Shown: positions 7,730 through 16,852, counted from the first letter of the stretch. The stretch: 43,644 nt of DNA from Gammaproteobacteria bacterium (GCA_013286495.1 JABDFQ010000014.1:1-43644), one strand, 5' to 3'. Made by a program: numbers and translations. Notes: a model not told the origin generated them from the sequence alone.

Positions 7730-8441
7730 TGCTCCTTCACTGCATTTTTTAATTGAATTGCGTTCACGTCTGATTTATTCAGTTATCTTTTTATTCCTGG
7801 TTTTTTCACTGCTGATTTATTATGCCAATAATCTTTATACGTTGCTGGCAGCGCCTTTATTAAAATTTTTACCACATGGTCATTTGATCGCGACGCAAAT
7901 CGTCTCGCCATTTTTCGTGCCATTCAAGCTTGCGTTTTTTGCATCTGTCATTTTGACCGTCCCTTTTTTTCTCTATCAATTATGGATTTTTATCGCGCCT
8001 GCATTGTATGGACATGAACGCAAATTAATCTGGCCATTTTTGCTGACGAGTGTGGTTTTATTTTATAGCGGAATAATGTTCGCGTATTTTGTGATATTTC
8101 CGGCCTTGTTTCATTTTCTCGCCAACGTGGCGCCTGAAGGTGTGATGTTAAGTCCAGACATCAATGAATATCTGGATTTCACCACTAAATTATTACTGAT
8201 ATTTGGCTGTTTATTTGAAATTCCCATGATCATGGTTTTATTAGTGTCAACGCGCATGGTCACACGCGCACGTTTTATCAAAATGCGTTCCTATGCAATT
8301 GTTGGCGCATTTGTTGTCGGCATGTTGCTTGCGCCGCCGGATGTTATCTCGCAAACATTATTGGCAATACCGATCTGGTTATTATACGAAGCTGGTATTT
8401 TATTATCGCGACTGGTTGAACGTGATGAACAAAAAACATAA
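7722..8441 (+). CDS. tatC: Twin-arginine translocase subunit TatC
   Basis: TatC is the receptor core of the Tat translocase. The 239-residue protein has six predicted membrane segments. The N-terminal motif FLIELRSRL and the later segment DINEYLDFTTKLLLIFG with FEIPM correspond to the conserved signal-binding regions of the family. The start is a GTG overlapping the tatB stop by 8 bases. At least one likely substrate is in this window: the Rieske protein PetA has a twin-arginine motif. The start of birA lies inside the last codons. Confidence 0.95.
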   Translation: MSSAPSLHFLIELRSRLIYSVIFLFLVFSLLIYYANNLYTLLAAPLLKFLPHGHLIATQIVSPFFVPFKLAFFASVILTVPFFLYQLWIFIAPALYGHERKLIWPFLLTSVVLFYSGIMFAYFVIFPALFHFLANVAPEGVMLSPDINEYLDFTTKLLLIFGCLFEIPMIMVLLVSTRMVTRARFIKMRSYAIVGAFVVGMLLAPPDVISQTLLAIPIWLLYEAGILLSRLVERDEQKT

Positions 8442-9396
8442 TCCCAGTCTTGTTAAATTAATTGCTTTGCTTGCAGATGGTCAGTATCACGATGGCACAA
8501 CCATTGGTGAAGCATTGCAGATGACAAGAAGTGCGGTGTGGAAAGCGATTAAAAAATTGCAACAATGCCATATCAATATTATCTCTGTGAAAAGCAAAGG
8601 TTATCTTCTTGCTGAGCCATTAATTTTACTGGATATGCATGAGTTGCGAAAAAAAGTGCAGCGTAAGGATGTGGATATTCATTTATTTGAAAGTATCGAT
8701 TCCACAAATAATTATTTGCGCGGTTTGCGCAATATGGAAAAAATCAGCGTGTGTATAGCTGAGCAACAAACCAATGGCAGGGGAAGATTTAATCGCGCAT
8801 GGTATTCACCGTTTGCGCGTAATATTTATCTTTCCTGTTTGTATCCATTTAAAAAAGATATCAGTGAATTATCTGGCTTGAGTCTCGTGATCAGTCTGGC
8901 TGTGATTCGTGCATTAAAAGATTTTGGTTTGCGGGAAAAGATTGGTGTGAAATGGCCGAATGATATTGTGTATGATTATAAAAAAATTTCCGGCAATCTC
9001 ATAGAAATACAGGCGGAAACACATGGGTTATGTCATGCGATTATTGGCATGGGTGTGAATGTGAATATGCTGGAAGCTGATGGTGAGATCATGCAATCCT
9101 GGACATCCATGCAACGTGTATTGCAGGAATATATTGATAGAAATGCAGTGTGCGCGAGTTTGCTGAATCATGTGTTTGATTATCTGCAGCGTTTTGAAGC
9201 ACAAGGATTGAAATCATTTGTGAGCGAATGGTCGGAAGTGGATTCTCTTAAAAATAAAATGATTGCACTCAATCATGCACAAGGTGTGATTGAAGGTTCA
9301 GTGCAGGGAATTAATGAACAAGGACATTTGTTGCTTGCCATGCAGGATGGAAAAGTACGCGCATTTTCCTCAGGCGATACATCAGTGGTGAAATGA
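8425..9396 (+). CDS. birA: Bifunctional biotin-protein ligase / biotin operon repressor
   Basis: BirA attaches biotin to the biotin carboxyl carrier protein via biotinyl-AMP. The form with an N-terminal helix-turn-helix also represses biotin genes. Here residues about 1-62 form that winged helix (LLADGQYHDG, TMRSAVWKAIKKL-like recognition helix, KSKGYLL wing). GRGRFNRAW is the biotinyl-AMP loop and KWPNDI holds the catalytic lysine. A small C-terminal domain follows. The open frame reaches back to 8293, but ATG 8425 gives the expected 323-residue protein and overlaps the end of tatC by 17 bases. The bio genes 4-9 kb downstream are the obvious targets. Confidence 0.95.
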   Translation: MNKKHNPSLVKLIALLADGQYHDGTTIGEALQMTRSAVWKAIKKLQQCHINIISVKSKGYLLAEPLILLDMHELRKKVQRKDVDIHLFESIDSTNNYLRGLRNMEKISVCIAEQQTNGRGRFNRAWYSPFARNIYLSCLYPFKKDISELSGLSLVISLAVIRALKDFGLREKIGVKWPNDIVYDYKKISGNLIEIQAETHGLCHAIIGMGVNVNMLEADGEIMQSWTSMQRVLQEYIDRNAVCASLLNHVFDYLQRFEAQGLKSFVSEWSEVDSLKNKMIALNHAQGVIEGSVQGINEQGHLLLAMQDGKVRAFSSGDTSVVK

Positions 9397-9438
9397 TTTT
9401 ATTAACATTGCGCATTACACATTTGAGGAGATTTTTAT

Positions 9439-10506
9439 ATGTCATTTTCGTTTCTTGATAGTTTAAATGTATATCATTTAAGTGATTGCGAGAATTCAGA
9501 TCTGGGTTTGCTTGAATTGAATGCGCAACTTCGTGAAGCTGTTGAGACAGATAAATATGATGAGGCAGTTCTTGCTTTGAAAAATGGGGCGAATCCTAAT
9601 TATCGATTTTATCATGTTATTAATCCATGTTTGGTTTGTGCCAAGAGCCCTGAGATGATATCTCTTCTTCTTCAATTTGGCGCAAATCCAAATTTCCTGA
9701 TTAAAAACTTGAATGAAGAGTATGGCAAACCTTTATGCTATTATTTTCTGGATTTGAAACGCCTTGATTTACTCACAGCCCTGGTAAGTTACAAGCCATG
9801 CAAACTTCTAAATCAGGACATCAATCATGTATTGTTGTTGCTTATGCGTTCAGATGATAAAGAATCTCTCAGGAAAAATTTTAATTGGGAGAGTCCAAAA
9901 GGAATTTGCATCTTGTCATTTATGCATGCTTCGGCTGATTTACAGGAAGTGGTAACGAAGATTGCTGATCCACTTACGTGGGCAGGAAAACAGGAAGGCG
10001 GCAAAAACAATATTCTTGTCAAGCTCATGTTGAAGCATAACTATGTTCTTTATGGAAAATTAAGGAATCAAAATAAACTTTCGGATTATTCTTCCCATCA
10101 TAACGAAATACCCGGAATGGTTTACTTGAAATGGAAATTATTAATGTTGATGGTATCTGAAGGTGGGCTTAACTCTGATATCGCCAATTTGATAGCGCTC
10201 TTTATTATTTCCTCGCAAACTCCAATTGATTCATTTAGAAATTACTGCCAGGAAAACGTTGATTTAAAAATTAAAATGTCTGATTTTGAAATTCTCCATC
10301 GCGAACTGACAACCTGTCGGCTTGATGATGATAAATATAATTTCTGGAAGAACAATCACTACTTGTCGCCATCCAGTTTTTTTCGCCAGGTAAATGCTGC
10401 GGTATTACGAAAGGAAAAAGGTATTCTCACCATATCAGATTACCTTGAGAAGCATGCATCTCACAAAAATGATGAATCAGGCCCTTGCTGTAAATTGCTG
10501 AAATAG
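9439..10506 (+). CDS. Ankyrin-repeat-like protein, unknown function
   Basis: This 355-residue soluble protein has ankyrin-like motifs in its N-terminal third: ALKNGANPNY (about 46-55), LLLQFGANPNF (about 76-86) and a third, weaker unit around 98-118. The remainder is helical and not recognised. The tail ends with two adjacent cysteines (CCKLLK); this is not a CaaX box because Cys is not fourth from the end. Start: ATG with GAGGAG eight bases upstream, the same strong site as the large ankyrin-like gene at 975. It stands alone between birA and a minus-strand pair. A host-directed effector role is plausible by type of protein but unproven. Confidence 0.75.
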   Translation: MSFSFLDSLNVYHLSDCENSDLGLLELNAQLREAVETDKYDEAVLALKNGANPNYRFYHVINPCLVCAKSPEMISLLLQFGANPNFLIKNLNEEYGKPLCYYFLDLKRLDLLTALVSYKPCKLLNQDINHVLLLLMRSDDKESLRKNFNWESPKGICILSFMHASADLQEVVTKIADPLTWAGKQEGGKNNILVKLMLKHNYVLYGKLRNQNKLSDYSSHHNEIPGMVYLKWKLLMLMVSEGGLNSDIANLIALFIISSQTPIDSFRNYCQENVDLKIKMSDFEILHRELTTCRLDDDKYNFWKNNHYLSPSSFFRQVNAAVLRKEKGILTISDYLEKHASHKNDESGPCCKLLK

Positions 10507-10546
10507 TAATTCAGATGAATGGCCGGAAGTGGATTCGTTCTGAGCC

Positions 10547-10582
10547 TGTCATCTCTCTGCAAGGGATGACAGCTCTCCGCAA
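10547..10582. repeat. Fragment of the dispersed palindromic repeat family
   Basis: TGTCATC (10547-10553) is inverted at 10565-10571. The 19 bases 10564-10582 are identical to 40178-40196 inside the large nested palindrome. It lies in the gap between the ankyrin-like gene (ends 10506) and the convergent membrane protein gene (ends 10604). It appears to be a degenerate remnant of the element seen whole at 28741-28942 and 40028-40257. Confidence 0.7.
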
Positions 10583-10603
10583 TACTTGCAGATCCAGACT
10601 ACG

Positions 10604-10924
10604 CTACACTTTAACTTCCGCGTCTTTTACCAGCGTATTCACTTTTTCCCAGTCAATAATTTCCTGCGTCAATGGCCAGAAGCGCATGGCATGTCTAAAT
10701 TGACCTACCAGGCTAAAGAATATTCCGATGGCCACGCCGCAAAAAAGTGCTGTCGCAACCGCATCGAGATATATCGAGGATAACGTAATCATCACGCCGA
10801 AATAAATAAAGCATATTAGCAATCGCTTTGCGTTAGCTTTAATTAATTTCCAGAAGGTTTGACGTTTGCCGTACGCAGCAAGAATCTTGCGCAAATAATT
10901 AAGATCTTTTTTGCTTAATTTCAT
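10604..10924 (-). CDS. Small predicted membrane protein, unknown function
   Basis: A 106-residue protein with a basic N-terminus (KLSKKDLNYLRKILAAYGKR), two adjacent hydrophobic segments (about 34-54 and 56-72) and a charged C-terminus. No family recognised. It starts 19 bases after the stop of the CxxC/CxC protein on the same strand, so the two probably form a two-gene operon. GAG lies six bases before the ATG. Confidence 0.6.
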   Translation of the reverse strand: MKLSKKDLNYLRKILAAYGKRQTFWKLIKANAKRLLICFIYFGVMITLSSIYLDAVATALFCGVAIGIFFSLVGQFRHAMRFWPLTQEIIDWEKVNTLVKDAEVKV

Positions 10925-10943
10925 GAATTACTCGTTTTGTGAT

Positions 10944-11771
10944 TTAACAATCTTTTGGTTTTAAGCCATCCAGCACAGAGCGTGGGCGAACAGGTTTATA
11001 TTTTTCTTCTTCAACTGGCTTTTTATTATTGCCAGGAGTTAGTCCTGGACGATTAAAGAATGGTTTGGGATTGAAAAGATCGGCAGTATTTTCGTATTCA
11101 ACTTTGCCTTTGGTTTGTTGCAGAATGTTTTCTTTTGGTAGCAAATGTTTGTTGCCTAACCCTTCGATGAAAAGATCGTACAAAGGAACGGGAGAGGTTG
11201 GTAATGCAATTCGCAAAGCAATCAGATTGCCATGTTTGTCGTATTCCAGATCAAAAGATTTTGCAGCGATTTCGTTTTGTTTTTTGAAATTATCCAGTTC
11301 ATTTAAAATAATTAAAATATATTTATTTAATTCGTTGCGTTGTTCTGCTGTCAGTGTATTGGGATTGCATAACAATTCAATATTCAATTCACCCTTTGCC
11401 TTGTCATTATCAATAAGCAGCATGTCATTTTTTAATAAATACGACAGAATTTTTCTATCGAACTTCAGGCTCAGGATAAATGCAGGCAATACAAATGGAA
11501 CGATAGTGTTCGCTAATCTGCGAATTTCCATTTTGGTTTCCAGATCGTCCACAGTAATTTTTTTGGTTTTTTTCGGTGATAATTCCAGGATGGCACCCGC
11601 TTTGCTTTCATCTGGGAGATCGATTTGGCTACTTGGCCCGCCTGCTGCTCCGAGACAAATACACTTCTTTTTTTGTTTTTTGCAAACGAGACAACTTGGT
11701 TCTGCTTTTTCTGCAGCCCTCAGTTTTTGGATGTGTTTTTTCTGTTCCAGCATCTCGTTGTCATTTGCCAT
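10944..11771 (-). CDS. Unknown protein with an N-terminal Cys-rich (possible zinc) motif
   Basis: The 275-residue protein is not recognised. Near its N-terminus it has CLVCKKQKKKCIC (Cys-x2-Cys-x6-Cys-x-Cys), a candidate metal site flanked by lysines. A Pro/Lys-rich C-terminus (about 230-275) contains NRPGLTPGNNKKP and KYKPVRPRS. The middle is predicted helical. ATG 11771 is preferred over an upstream GTG (11780) because GGTGAG lies four to five bases before it. A long open frame exists on the opposite strand (11029-11847), but it has no good start site and looks like a shadow. Followed by the small membrane protein gene on the same strand. Confidence 0.65.
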   Translation of the reverse strand: MANDNEMLEQKKHIQKLRAAEKAEPSCLVCKKQKKKCICLGAAGGPSSQIDLPDESKAGAILELSPKKTKKITVDDLETKMEIRRLANTIVPFVLPAFILSLKFDRKILSYLLKNDMLLIDNDKAKGELNIELLCNPNTLTAEQRNELNKYILIILNELDNFKKQNEIAAKSFDLEYDKHGNLIALRIALPTSPVPLYDLFIEGLGNKHLLPKENILQQTKGKVEYENTADLFNPKPFFNRPGLTPGNNKKPVEEEKYKPVRPRSVLDGLKPKDC

Positions 11772-11915
11772 GATTCTCACCCGCCTGGAATTAAAATTTT
11801 TCCCATTATATCGAACGGAAATTAACGGAATCTTAAGGGAGGATTAAGTGCCACGCATAACTTCTTTATAAAAGTCTTTATTATTTTATTGATAATACTA
11901 GTAAATTTTAATATG

Positions 11916-11974
11916 TAACGGTTATAATCATGCAGAACCCCCATTTTAGGGGATTAACCATACTGAAACCGTTA
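11916..11974 (+). promoter_or_regulatory. abiE promoter and paired operator half-sites
   Basis: A perfect -10 hexamer TATAAT lies at 11923-11928, with no strong -35 in front of it. TAACGGTT (11916-11923) overlaps it and is exactly inverted as AACCGTTA at 11967-11974, centre-to-centre distance 51 bp. Between them a hairpin CCCC-N7-GGGG (11938-11952) would lie at the 5' end of the mRNA. AbiEi antitoxins of known systems repress their own promoter by binding inverted repeats, and this arrangement fits that. The assignment is inference. Confidence 0.6.
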
Positions 11975-11977
11975 ATT

Positions 11978-12769
11978 ATGATATTTAATGATTATATTCA
12001 TGATCTTATAAGGAATGGAAAATGCTGTTTTAGCATTGAAGATGCTATTGCACATCTTAAAAAAAATCGCAGAGCAATTTTATCTTCTATTGAGCATCTA
12101 GTTTCGAAGAAGGAAATTGTTAGTCCAGCAAAGGGTTTTTACGTTATTGTGCCTCCTGAATATCAAATTCTGGGTTGTCTGCCAGCAGAGTATTTCATTC
12201 CGTATTTAATGGAATATTGGAAGTGTGATTATTATGCGTGTTTATTAACTGCTGCAAAGTATCATGAAGCTTCCCATCAGGCGGTCATGGTTTTTCAAGT
12301 CATGATTACAGGGCGCAGACCAGCAATTGTGTGTGGAAAAATTAAAGTTAAATTTATTACCAATAAGAGTTTAGCAAATACTCCAGTACAAAAAATTCCA
12401 ACCCGCATGAGTATGCTTATTGTTTCCACACCTGAAGGAACTGCAATGGATTTATTGAATTACCCGCAACAAAGTGGCGGCTTAAATCATATTGCAACAG
12501 TATTGGCAGAACTTTATGAGGTGATGAATGCTGAAAGATTACTAAGACTTGCAGAGAATTCATCGGTTCTGGTATGGCAACAAAGGTTAGGTTATTTGCT
12601 TGAAATTGTAGGTGCGCACGAACTCGCTGAGGTATTAAAAATGAATTTATCCAGGCAAAAGCGGCTGGATTATATTGTGTTAGCGCCAGGAAAAAGAGTT
12701 ACCAAACGATCAAAAACAAATATAACCTGGAAATTAATTGAAAATACCAAGATAGAGAGTGATATATGA
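11978..12769 (+). CDS. abiEi: AbiEi-family antitoxin / transcriptional repressor
   Basis: Antitoxin of a type IV (non-interacting) toxin-antitoxin pair. It has an N-terminal winged helix (SIEDAIAHLKKNRRAILSSI followed by the KGFYVIVP wing, about residues 25-58) and a C-terminal domain with the family's ACLLTAAKYH and GTAMDLL segments. The open frame begins at 11930, but that ATG lies two bases after the TATAAT and would not be in the mRNA. ATG 11978 gives 263 residues and places the DNA-binding domain at the usual distance from the N-terminus. No clear ribosome site is seen. It overlaps the toxin gene by 4 bases. AT-rich codon use suggests acquisition. Confidence 0.85.
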   Translation: MIFNDYIHDLIRNGKCCFSIEDAIAHLKKNRRAILSSIEHLVSKKEIVSPAKGFYVIVPPEYQILGCLPAEYFIPYLMEYWKCDYYACLLTAAKYHEASHQAVMVFQVMITGRRPAIVCGKIKVKFITNKSLANTPVQKIPTRMSMLIVSTPEGTAMDLLNYPQQSGGLNHIATVLAELYEVMNAERLLRLAENSSVLVWQQRLGYLLEIVGAHELAEVLKMNLSRQKRLDYIVLAPGKRVTKRSKTNITWKLIENTKIESDI

Positions 12770-13581
12770 TCCCGGATTTTTGCTTAACAGAATGGAGACA
12801 ACAAGTACCATGGGTTGAAGACTATCAGGTAGAGCAGGATTTAATAATTTGTCGTGCATTAATAAGTTTATACGAGCGTCCTATCATAAAAAATAATCTT
12901 GTATTTCGTGGCGGCACTGCTTTGCATAAATTATATGTCAACCCGCCAGGACGCTATAGTGAGGATATCGACCTTGTTCAGATTGCTGGTCAATCAATAG
13001 GGCAAACGCTTGATGAAATTCGTTCGGCTATGCAGTGGTTGGGTCAACCGGTAAGAAAAATAACTGAGCGTGGCGTCAAATTATTTTATCGTTATACAGC
13101 GATAGATAATTCAAAAAGAAAATTAAAAATAGAAATTAATACTACTGAGCATTATCATTTTTCTAATCTTTCTGACCATGATTTTTCAGTATCTAATTCC
13201 TGGTATTCGGGCAGTTTAAAGCTGAAGACTTATCAGCCAAATGAATTAATGGGTTCAAAATTGCGTGCACTTTATCAGCGAAGAAAAGGGCGAGATTTGT
13301 TTGATCTTTGGGTGGTACTCAAGAATGAGTTAGTTGATCCCAGGGAAATAATTAAAATTTATTTGTCTCATTGTGAAAAGGAAAAATTGGTTGTTACAAG
13401 AGCTTTATTTGAGAAGAGTATGGCAGAGAAAGTTCGTAATGAGGATTTTAAATTAGATACTTCCAATTTGCTTGCTGCTGGAAATGAATGGTCGTTTCGT
13501 GAGGCGCATGAAATGGTACAGGAAAGAATTATTAATTTGTTACCAGGCGATCCGTGGAAGAAAAAAATGAAAAAGAAATGA
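12766..13581 (+). CDS. abiEii: AbiEii/AbiGii-family nucleotidyltransferase toxin
   Basis: The 271-residue protein is a DNA polymerase beta-like nucleotidyltransferase. The active-site signature is complete: FRGGTALHK (47-55) followed by RYSEDIDL (63-70) with two aspartates (67, 69). The KLKIEIN strand and the later KLRALYQRRKGRDLFDLW motif are also family features. Family members inhibit growth by transferring nucleotides, for example to tRNA acceptor ends. They also act in abortive phage defence. The ATG overlaps the abiEi stop (ATGA). A strong convergent terminator follows at 13601. The pair sits alone between unrelated genes next to the bio operon, which fits a small acquired module. Confidence 0.9.
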   Translation: MIPDFCLTEWRQQVPWVEDYQVEQDLIICRALISLYERPIIKNNLVFRGGTALHKLYVNPPGRYSEDIDLVQIAGQSIGQTLDEIRSAMQWLGQPVRKITERGVKLFYRYTAIDNSKRKLKIEINTTEHYHFSNLSDHDFSVSNSWYSGSLKLKTYQPNELMGSKLRALYQRRKGRDLFDLWVVLKNELVDPREIIKIYLSHCEKEKLVVTRALFEKSMAEKVRNEDFKLDTSNLLAAGNEWSFREAHEMVQERIINLLPGDPWKKKMKKK

Positions 13582-13600
13582 TAGAGCGGAATATTCAGGC

Positions 13601-13631
13601 ACAAAAAGTAACAAAAAATGTTACTTTTTGT
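13601..13631. terminator. Bidirectional terminator between abiEii and bioD
   Basis: ACAAAAAGTAAC (13601-13612) is perfectly inverted at 13620-13631 around a 7-base A-rich loop. Both strands read a stem ending in a T run. The site lies between the convergent abiEii (plus) and bioD (minus) stop codons, so it can end both transcripts. Confidence 0.8.
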
Positions 13632-13650
13632 ACCCACACAAGTGAGCCGC

Positions 13651-14310
13651 TCACACCATCTCTTCCATATTAATCACCAGATGTCCGCCGTGCGAAACCA
13701 CAGACAGGCATGGAACGGGAAGCCATTCGGTTAGCGTTGCAATATTTTCATTACGATTTTTCATCGCAGGATCAATGCAATTGGCAATCCAGCCAATGAC
13801 ATTTGCGCCATCCTGCACCATCGCGCGATATGTTAATAATGCGTGATTGATGCAACCTAAACGCATACCAACAACCAGCACAACATGAAATTCATGTTCA
13901 ACAACAAAATCTGCAAACGTTTGCAAATGATTAAGCGGCACATACCAGCCACCACAACCTTCCACTACTTTCACATCAGCAGGATAATCCAGCGCAAATC
14001 GCAAGCGCTCATTCAATATTTCAACCGATAAATCACAATCAGTCATTTCCGCTGCGATATGCGGTGCAATCGGTGGTTCAAATGCAAATGGTGTCACAAC
14101 ATCATGCGCAAGCTTGACGGAAGAAATTTGTTGATGCAATAAAGTATCTTCACTGTAAAGCTTGTTTTCAATCCAGCGACAACCCGATGCAATAGGTTTA
14201 ATACCAAGTGTGGAATGTCCATGTTGATTAAATGCAGATAAAATACCCGTGCTAATATGCGTTTTTCCCACACCAGTATCTGTTCCTGCTATAAATAATT
14301 TCAAACTCAT
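13651..14310 (-). CDS. bioD: Dethiobiotin synthetase
   Basis: BioD closes the ureido ring of dethiobiotin from DAPA, CO2 and ATP in the cytoplasm. The 219-residue length is normal. The P-loop GTDTGVGKT is at residues 9-17. The KPIASGC segment (37-43) and the VEGCGGWYVPL segment carry further active-site residues. It is the last gene of the minus-strand bioB-F-H-C-D operon and overlaps bioC by 4 bases (ATGA). Confidence 0.95.
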   Translation of the reverse strand: MSLKLFIAGTDTGVGKTHISTGILSAFNQHGHSTLGIKPIASGCRWIENKLYSEDTLLHQQISSVKLAHDVVTPFAFEPPIAPHIAAEMTDCDLSVEILNERLRFALDYPADVKVVEGCGGWYVPLNHLQTFADFVVEHEFHVVLVVGMRLGCINHALLTYRAMVQDGANVIGWIANCIDPAMKNRNENIATLTEWLPVPCLSVVSHGGHLVINMEEMV

Positions 14311-15032
14311 TTTTTCCTCGCAACAAAATAACCAATGACATATGTCAATTGATGAATATCAAATTGTAAGAAACGCGATCGGGTTGTTAATCCCTTGTTA
14401 ATGCGATGATGCACATGGTTCGCACCAATTTGTTTGATGGATTGCAGCGCGCGAATGGTATCGGGATAAACAAATGTCAATGTTTCAGTTTCGTGTATTA
14501 TCACCTCATATCCGCAATTCGCAAGATAATCTTTTACTATTTGCATATCAAAAAAAGAATTCAGCGCACAATGCGATTGTAATTCTGTAAATGTTCCTGT
14601 TAGCGGTAATGAAAAACTTAAGGTGCCATTTCTTTGCAGTAATTTGTAAATCGTATTTAATAATGCCGGTAAATCACGGCTCCATTGCAATGCCATGTTG
14701 GAATAAATCACGTCATAGTGTGATGATGTATCAGATAAGGCATCAAAATCCATCTGATAAAATTGTATCGAAGATTGTGTTTGCACTTTTGCTTTATTCA
14801 GTAATGCAGATGCAATATCAATCGCATGAAAGGAATGATATTGATATTGCGAAGCAACATGTTCTGTCATGAATCCTGTGCCGCAACCTATATCCAGTAA
14901 ATGATTTGCATGTCGTTGTGAGGCTTTCAGCAAACTCGCAAGATGAAATCCCGCATGTTTTTGCGCGTGTGCAGAATCATCATAAGTATTTGCTGCGCGA
15001 TTAAATGATTGCTGGATTTTATTCTGCATCAA
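14307..15032 (-). CDS. bioC: Malonyl-ACP O-methyltransferase
   Basis: BioC methylates malonyl-ACP so that the fatty acid machinery can build pimeloyl-ACP methyl ester. The 241-residue class I SAM methyltransferase has the motif LLDIGCGTGF (about 45-54) and the typical N-terminal IQQSFNRAANTYDDSA segment of BioC. It overlaps bioH by 14 bases and bioD by 4. Its presence with bioH indicates the E. coli-type route to pimelate. Confidence 0.93.
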   Translation of the reverse strand: MMQNKIQQSFNRAANTYDDSAHAQKHAGFHLASLLKASQRHANHLLDIGCGTGFMTEHVASQYQYHSFHAIDIASALLNKAKVQTQSSIQFYQMDFDALSDTSSHYDVIYSNMALQWSRDLPALLNTIYKLLQRNGTLSFSLPLTGTFTELQSHCALNSFFDMQIVKDYLANCGYEVIIHETETLTFVYPDTIRALQSIKQIGANHVHHRINKGLTTRSRFLQFDIHQLTYVIGYFVARKK

Positions 15033-15696
15033 TAAAATTCCTCACGTGCGTTACAAATTCATTGCGATGTGTGAGAAAAGGAATATGTCCAGCATCGGGT
15101 ATGCTCTGCACTTTATGAGCTGGATAGTGTTGTGCAAGCAAGTTTGCACACGATGCAGGAACAAGATAATCACGATCACCCAGCAAATGTAAAACAGGTA
15201 ATTGCAGTTGCTGATAGAGAACACGCTGATCCTGCTGCATCCATTGCAGATAAAATAATAAGTTCGCAGGCTCGATCATCAGAAGATGTTCGCGTAATTC
15301 TGTAGTGTGACGATCGCGACCGTTAACTAATTTTAAGAATTGCTGCAGCAATTTTTTGGGATCATCCGCTGCCAGTTGCATGAAATGTATAAAGTCAGCA
15401 GATTGCATGCCTGGCCAATTATCATTTGCTATCCATGCAGGATTGCTGCAAATGGTAATGAGTTTGCGATATTTATGCGGGAATTTTTCGCATAATATTG
15501 CTGCCATCATGCTGCCAATTGACCAGCCAATGAGAATCGCATTATCAGGAAGGTGCTGATTAATTTCATCAACCGATAATTTTTTTTGCCAGTCAATCAA
15601 TATGACATCCGCAGAAAAGTCATCACGCACATGCGAAAAAATCGAAGAAGAAAAAGCATAGCCTGGAAAAAAGACGAGAGTATTAGCGGGCATCAT
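15019..15696 (-). CDS. bioH: Pimeloyl-ACP methyl ester carboxylesterase
   Basis: This alpha/beta hydrolase removes the methyl group from pimeloyl-ACP methyl ester to release the product for BioF. The nucleophile elbow GWSIG has Ser59. The acid is likely in GDRDYLVP and the histidine in DAGHIPFL near the C-terminus. At 225 residues it is slightly short of the E. coli enzyme (256), with N-terminal motif LVFFPGYAFSSSIF rather than HGWG. Identity relies on these motifs and on its place between bioF and bioC. It overlaps bioF by 14 bases. Confidence 0.88.
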   Translation of the reverse strand: MMPANTLVFFPGYAFSSSIFSHVRDDFSADVILIDWQKKLSVDEINQHLPDNAILIGWSIGSMMAAILCEKFPHKYRKLITICSNPAWIANDNWPGMQSADFIHFMQLAADDPKKLLQQFLKLVNGRDRHTTELREHLLMIEPANLLFYLQWMQQDQRVLYQQLQLPVLHLLGDRDYLVPASCANLLAQHYPAHKVQSIPDAGHIPFLTHRNEFVTHVRNFIDAE

Positions 15697-16852
15697 AAGC
15701 TTCTTTCAGGCAATCAAGTAAATAAATAATTTGTGTTTCACTATGCGCAACGCTTAATGGAATGCGCACGCATGCTTTGTTCGCTGGCACAGTCGGTGGA
15801 CGAATGCAGGAAACCAGTAAGCCTTTTTGCAATAAAGTCTGCTGTATGGTTTCTGTTTTTTTATTATCACCAATGATGATGGTGCGAATCGGTGTGACAT
15901 CATCAGATGCCTGCGGCAAGTGGCGTGCATTTGCCTCGCGAATAAAAAATTCGCATAAATGTTGTAGTTTTTCGCGTCGCCAGGTTTCTGTATGCATGAT
16001 GGTAAGTGCTGTTAATGTTGCATCGCAAATCGCAGGTGGTAATGCAGTGCAATAACGATAACTGCCGGCGAATTGAATGAGAGCTTCAATCAATGCTGAT
16101 TCACCAGAAACTATTGCACCAAAACTGCCGAATGCCTTGCCTAATGGAGTAATAAGACAGGGAACATCTTGCTGGCTTAATTGAAAATGTTCGCATACGC
16201 CCGCACCATGTTTGCCGAGCACACCAACACCATGCGCATCATCAACTACCAATGTGGCGTGATATTTTTTTGCGAGCGAGGTAAGCGCGGGAATATTGGA
16301 AAGCGTTCCTTGCATGCTGAAAATGCTTTCGGTGACGAGTAGTGTGGTGGTTTGTCGCTGTAATAAATCCTCTGCCTGCTGTAAATCCTGATGGCGATAG
16401 CGCAAAAAATTCGCGCGTGATAATTGCGCGCCAGCATTCAGTGATGCGTGTGCATATTTATCCGCAATAATCACACCATCTTTTCCAGCGAGCGCTGTTA
16501 GCACACCAAGATTAGCGTGATAACCAGAATTAAATAACAGTGCGGAATCGCGTTGTAAAAATTCCGCGAAGGCTATTTCCAGTCTTTCATGTGCAGCGCT
16601 ATAACCAGAAATAAGTGCTGAACCGGAACTTCCCAGACCATTAACCGATGCACTTTCTGCAAATGCTTTTTTCACTCTCTCATCGGTTGCAAGATGCAAA
16701 TAATCATAGCTACAAAAATTAATAACCCGCTTGCCATCCACGACAGCAAAACTGCCGTCGCGCTTTTCAAACACGCGACGTGTACGTGTGAGATGTTGCT
16801 GTTGTTGTGCGGCAAGACGTTGTTGTAATTGCAGTGCAAATTGATCAGGCAT
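15683..16852 (-). CDS. bioF: 8-amino-7-oxononanoate synthase
   Basis: This PLP enzyme condenses pimeloyl-ACP with L-alanine to form [14 protein letters not shown] binds the cofactor, and the Schiff-base lysine is Lys239 in [11 protein letters not shown]. The [11 protein letters not shown] region also matches the family. ATG 16852 gives 389 residues; a TTG seven codons upstream would extend into bioB and lacks support. The ATG lies within the last codons of bioB (overlap 8 bases), with no clear ribosome site, so coupling is likely. Confidence 0.95.
   Translation of the reverse strand: MPDQFALQLQQRLAAQQQQHLTRTRRVFEKRDGSFAVVDGKRVINFCSYDYLHLATDERVKKAFAESASVNGLGSSGSALISGYSAAHERLEIAFAEFLQRDSALLFNSGYHANLGVLTALAGKDGVIIADKYAHASLNAGAQLSRANFLRYRHQDLQQAEDLLQRQTTTLLVTESIFSMQGTLSNIPALTSLAKKYHATLVVDDAHGVGVLGKHGAGVCEHFQLSQQDVPCLITPLGKAFGSFGAIVSGESALIEALIQFAGSYRYCTALPPAICDATLTALTIMHTETWRREKLQHLCEFFIREANARHLPQASDDVTPIRTIIIGDNKKTETIQQTLLQKGLLVSCIRPPTVPANKACVRIPLSVAHSETQIIYLLDCLKEAYDAR

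Noticed and set aside
11029-11847. 272-codon open frame on the plus strand opposite the Cys-motif gene
   Set aside because: Composition (rich in Ser, Phe, Leu and Arg) is that of a reverse-strand shadow, there is no good start site, and the minus-strand frame has a plausible ribosome site and operon partner.
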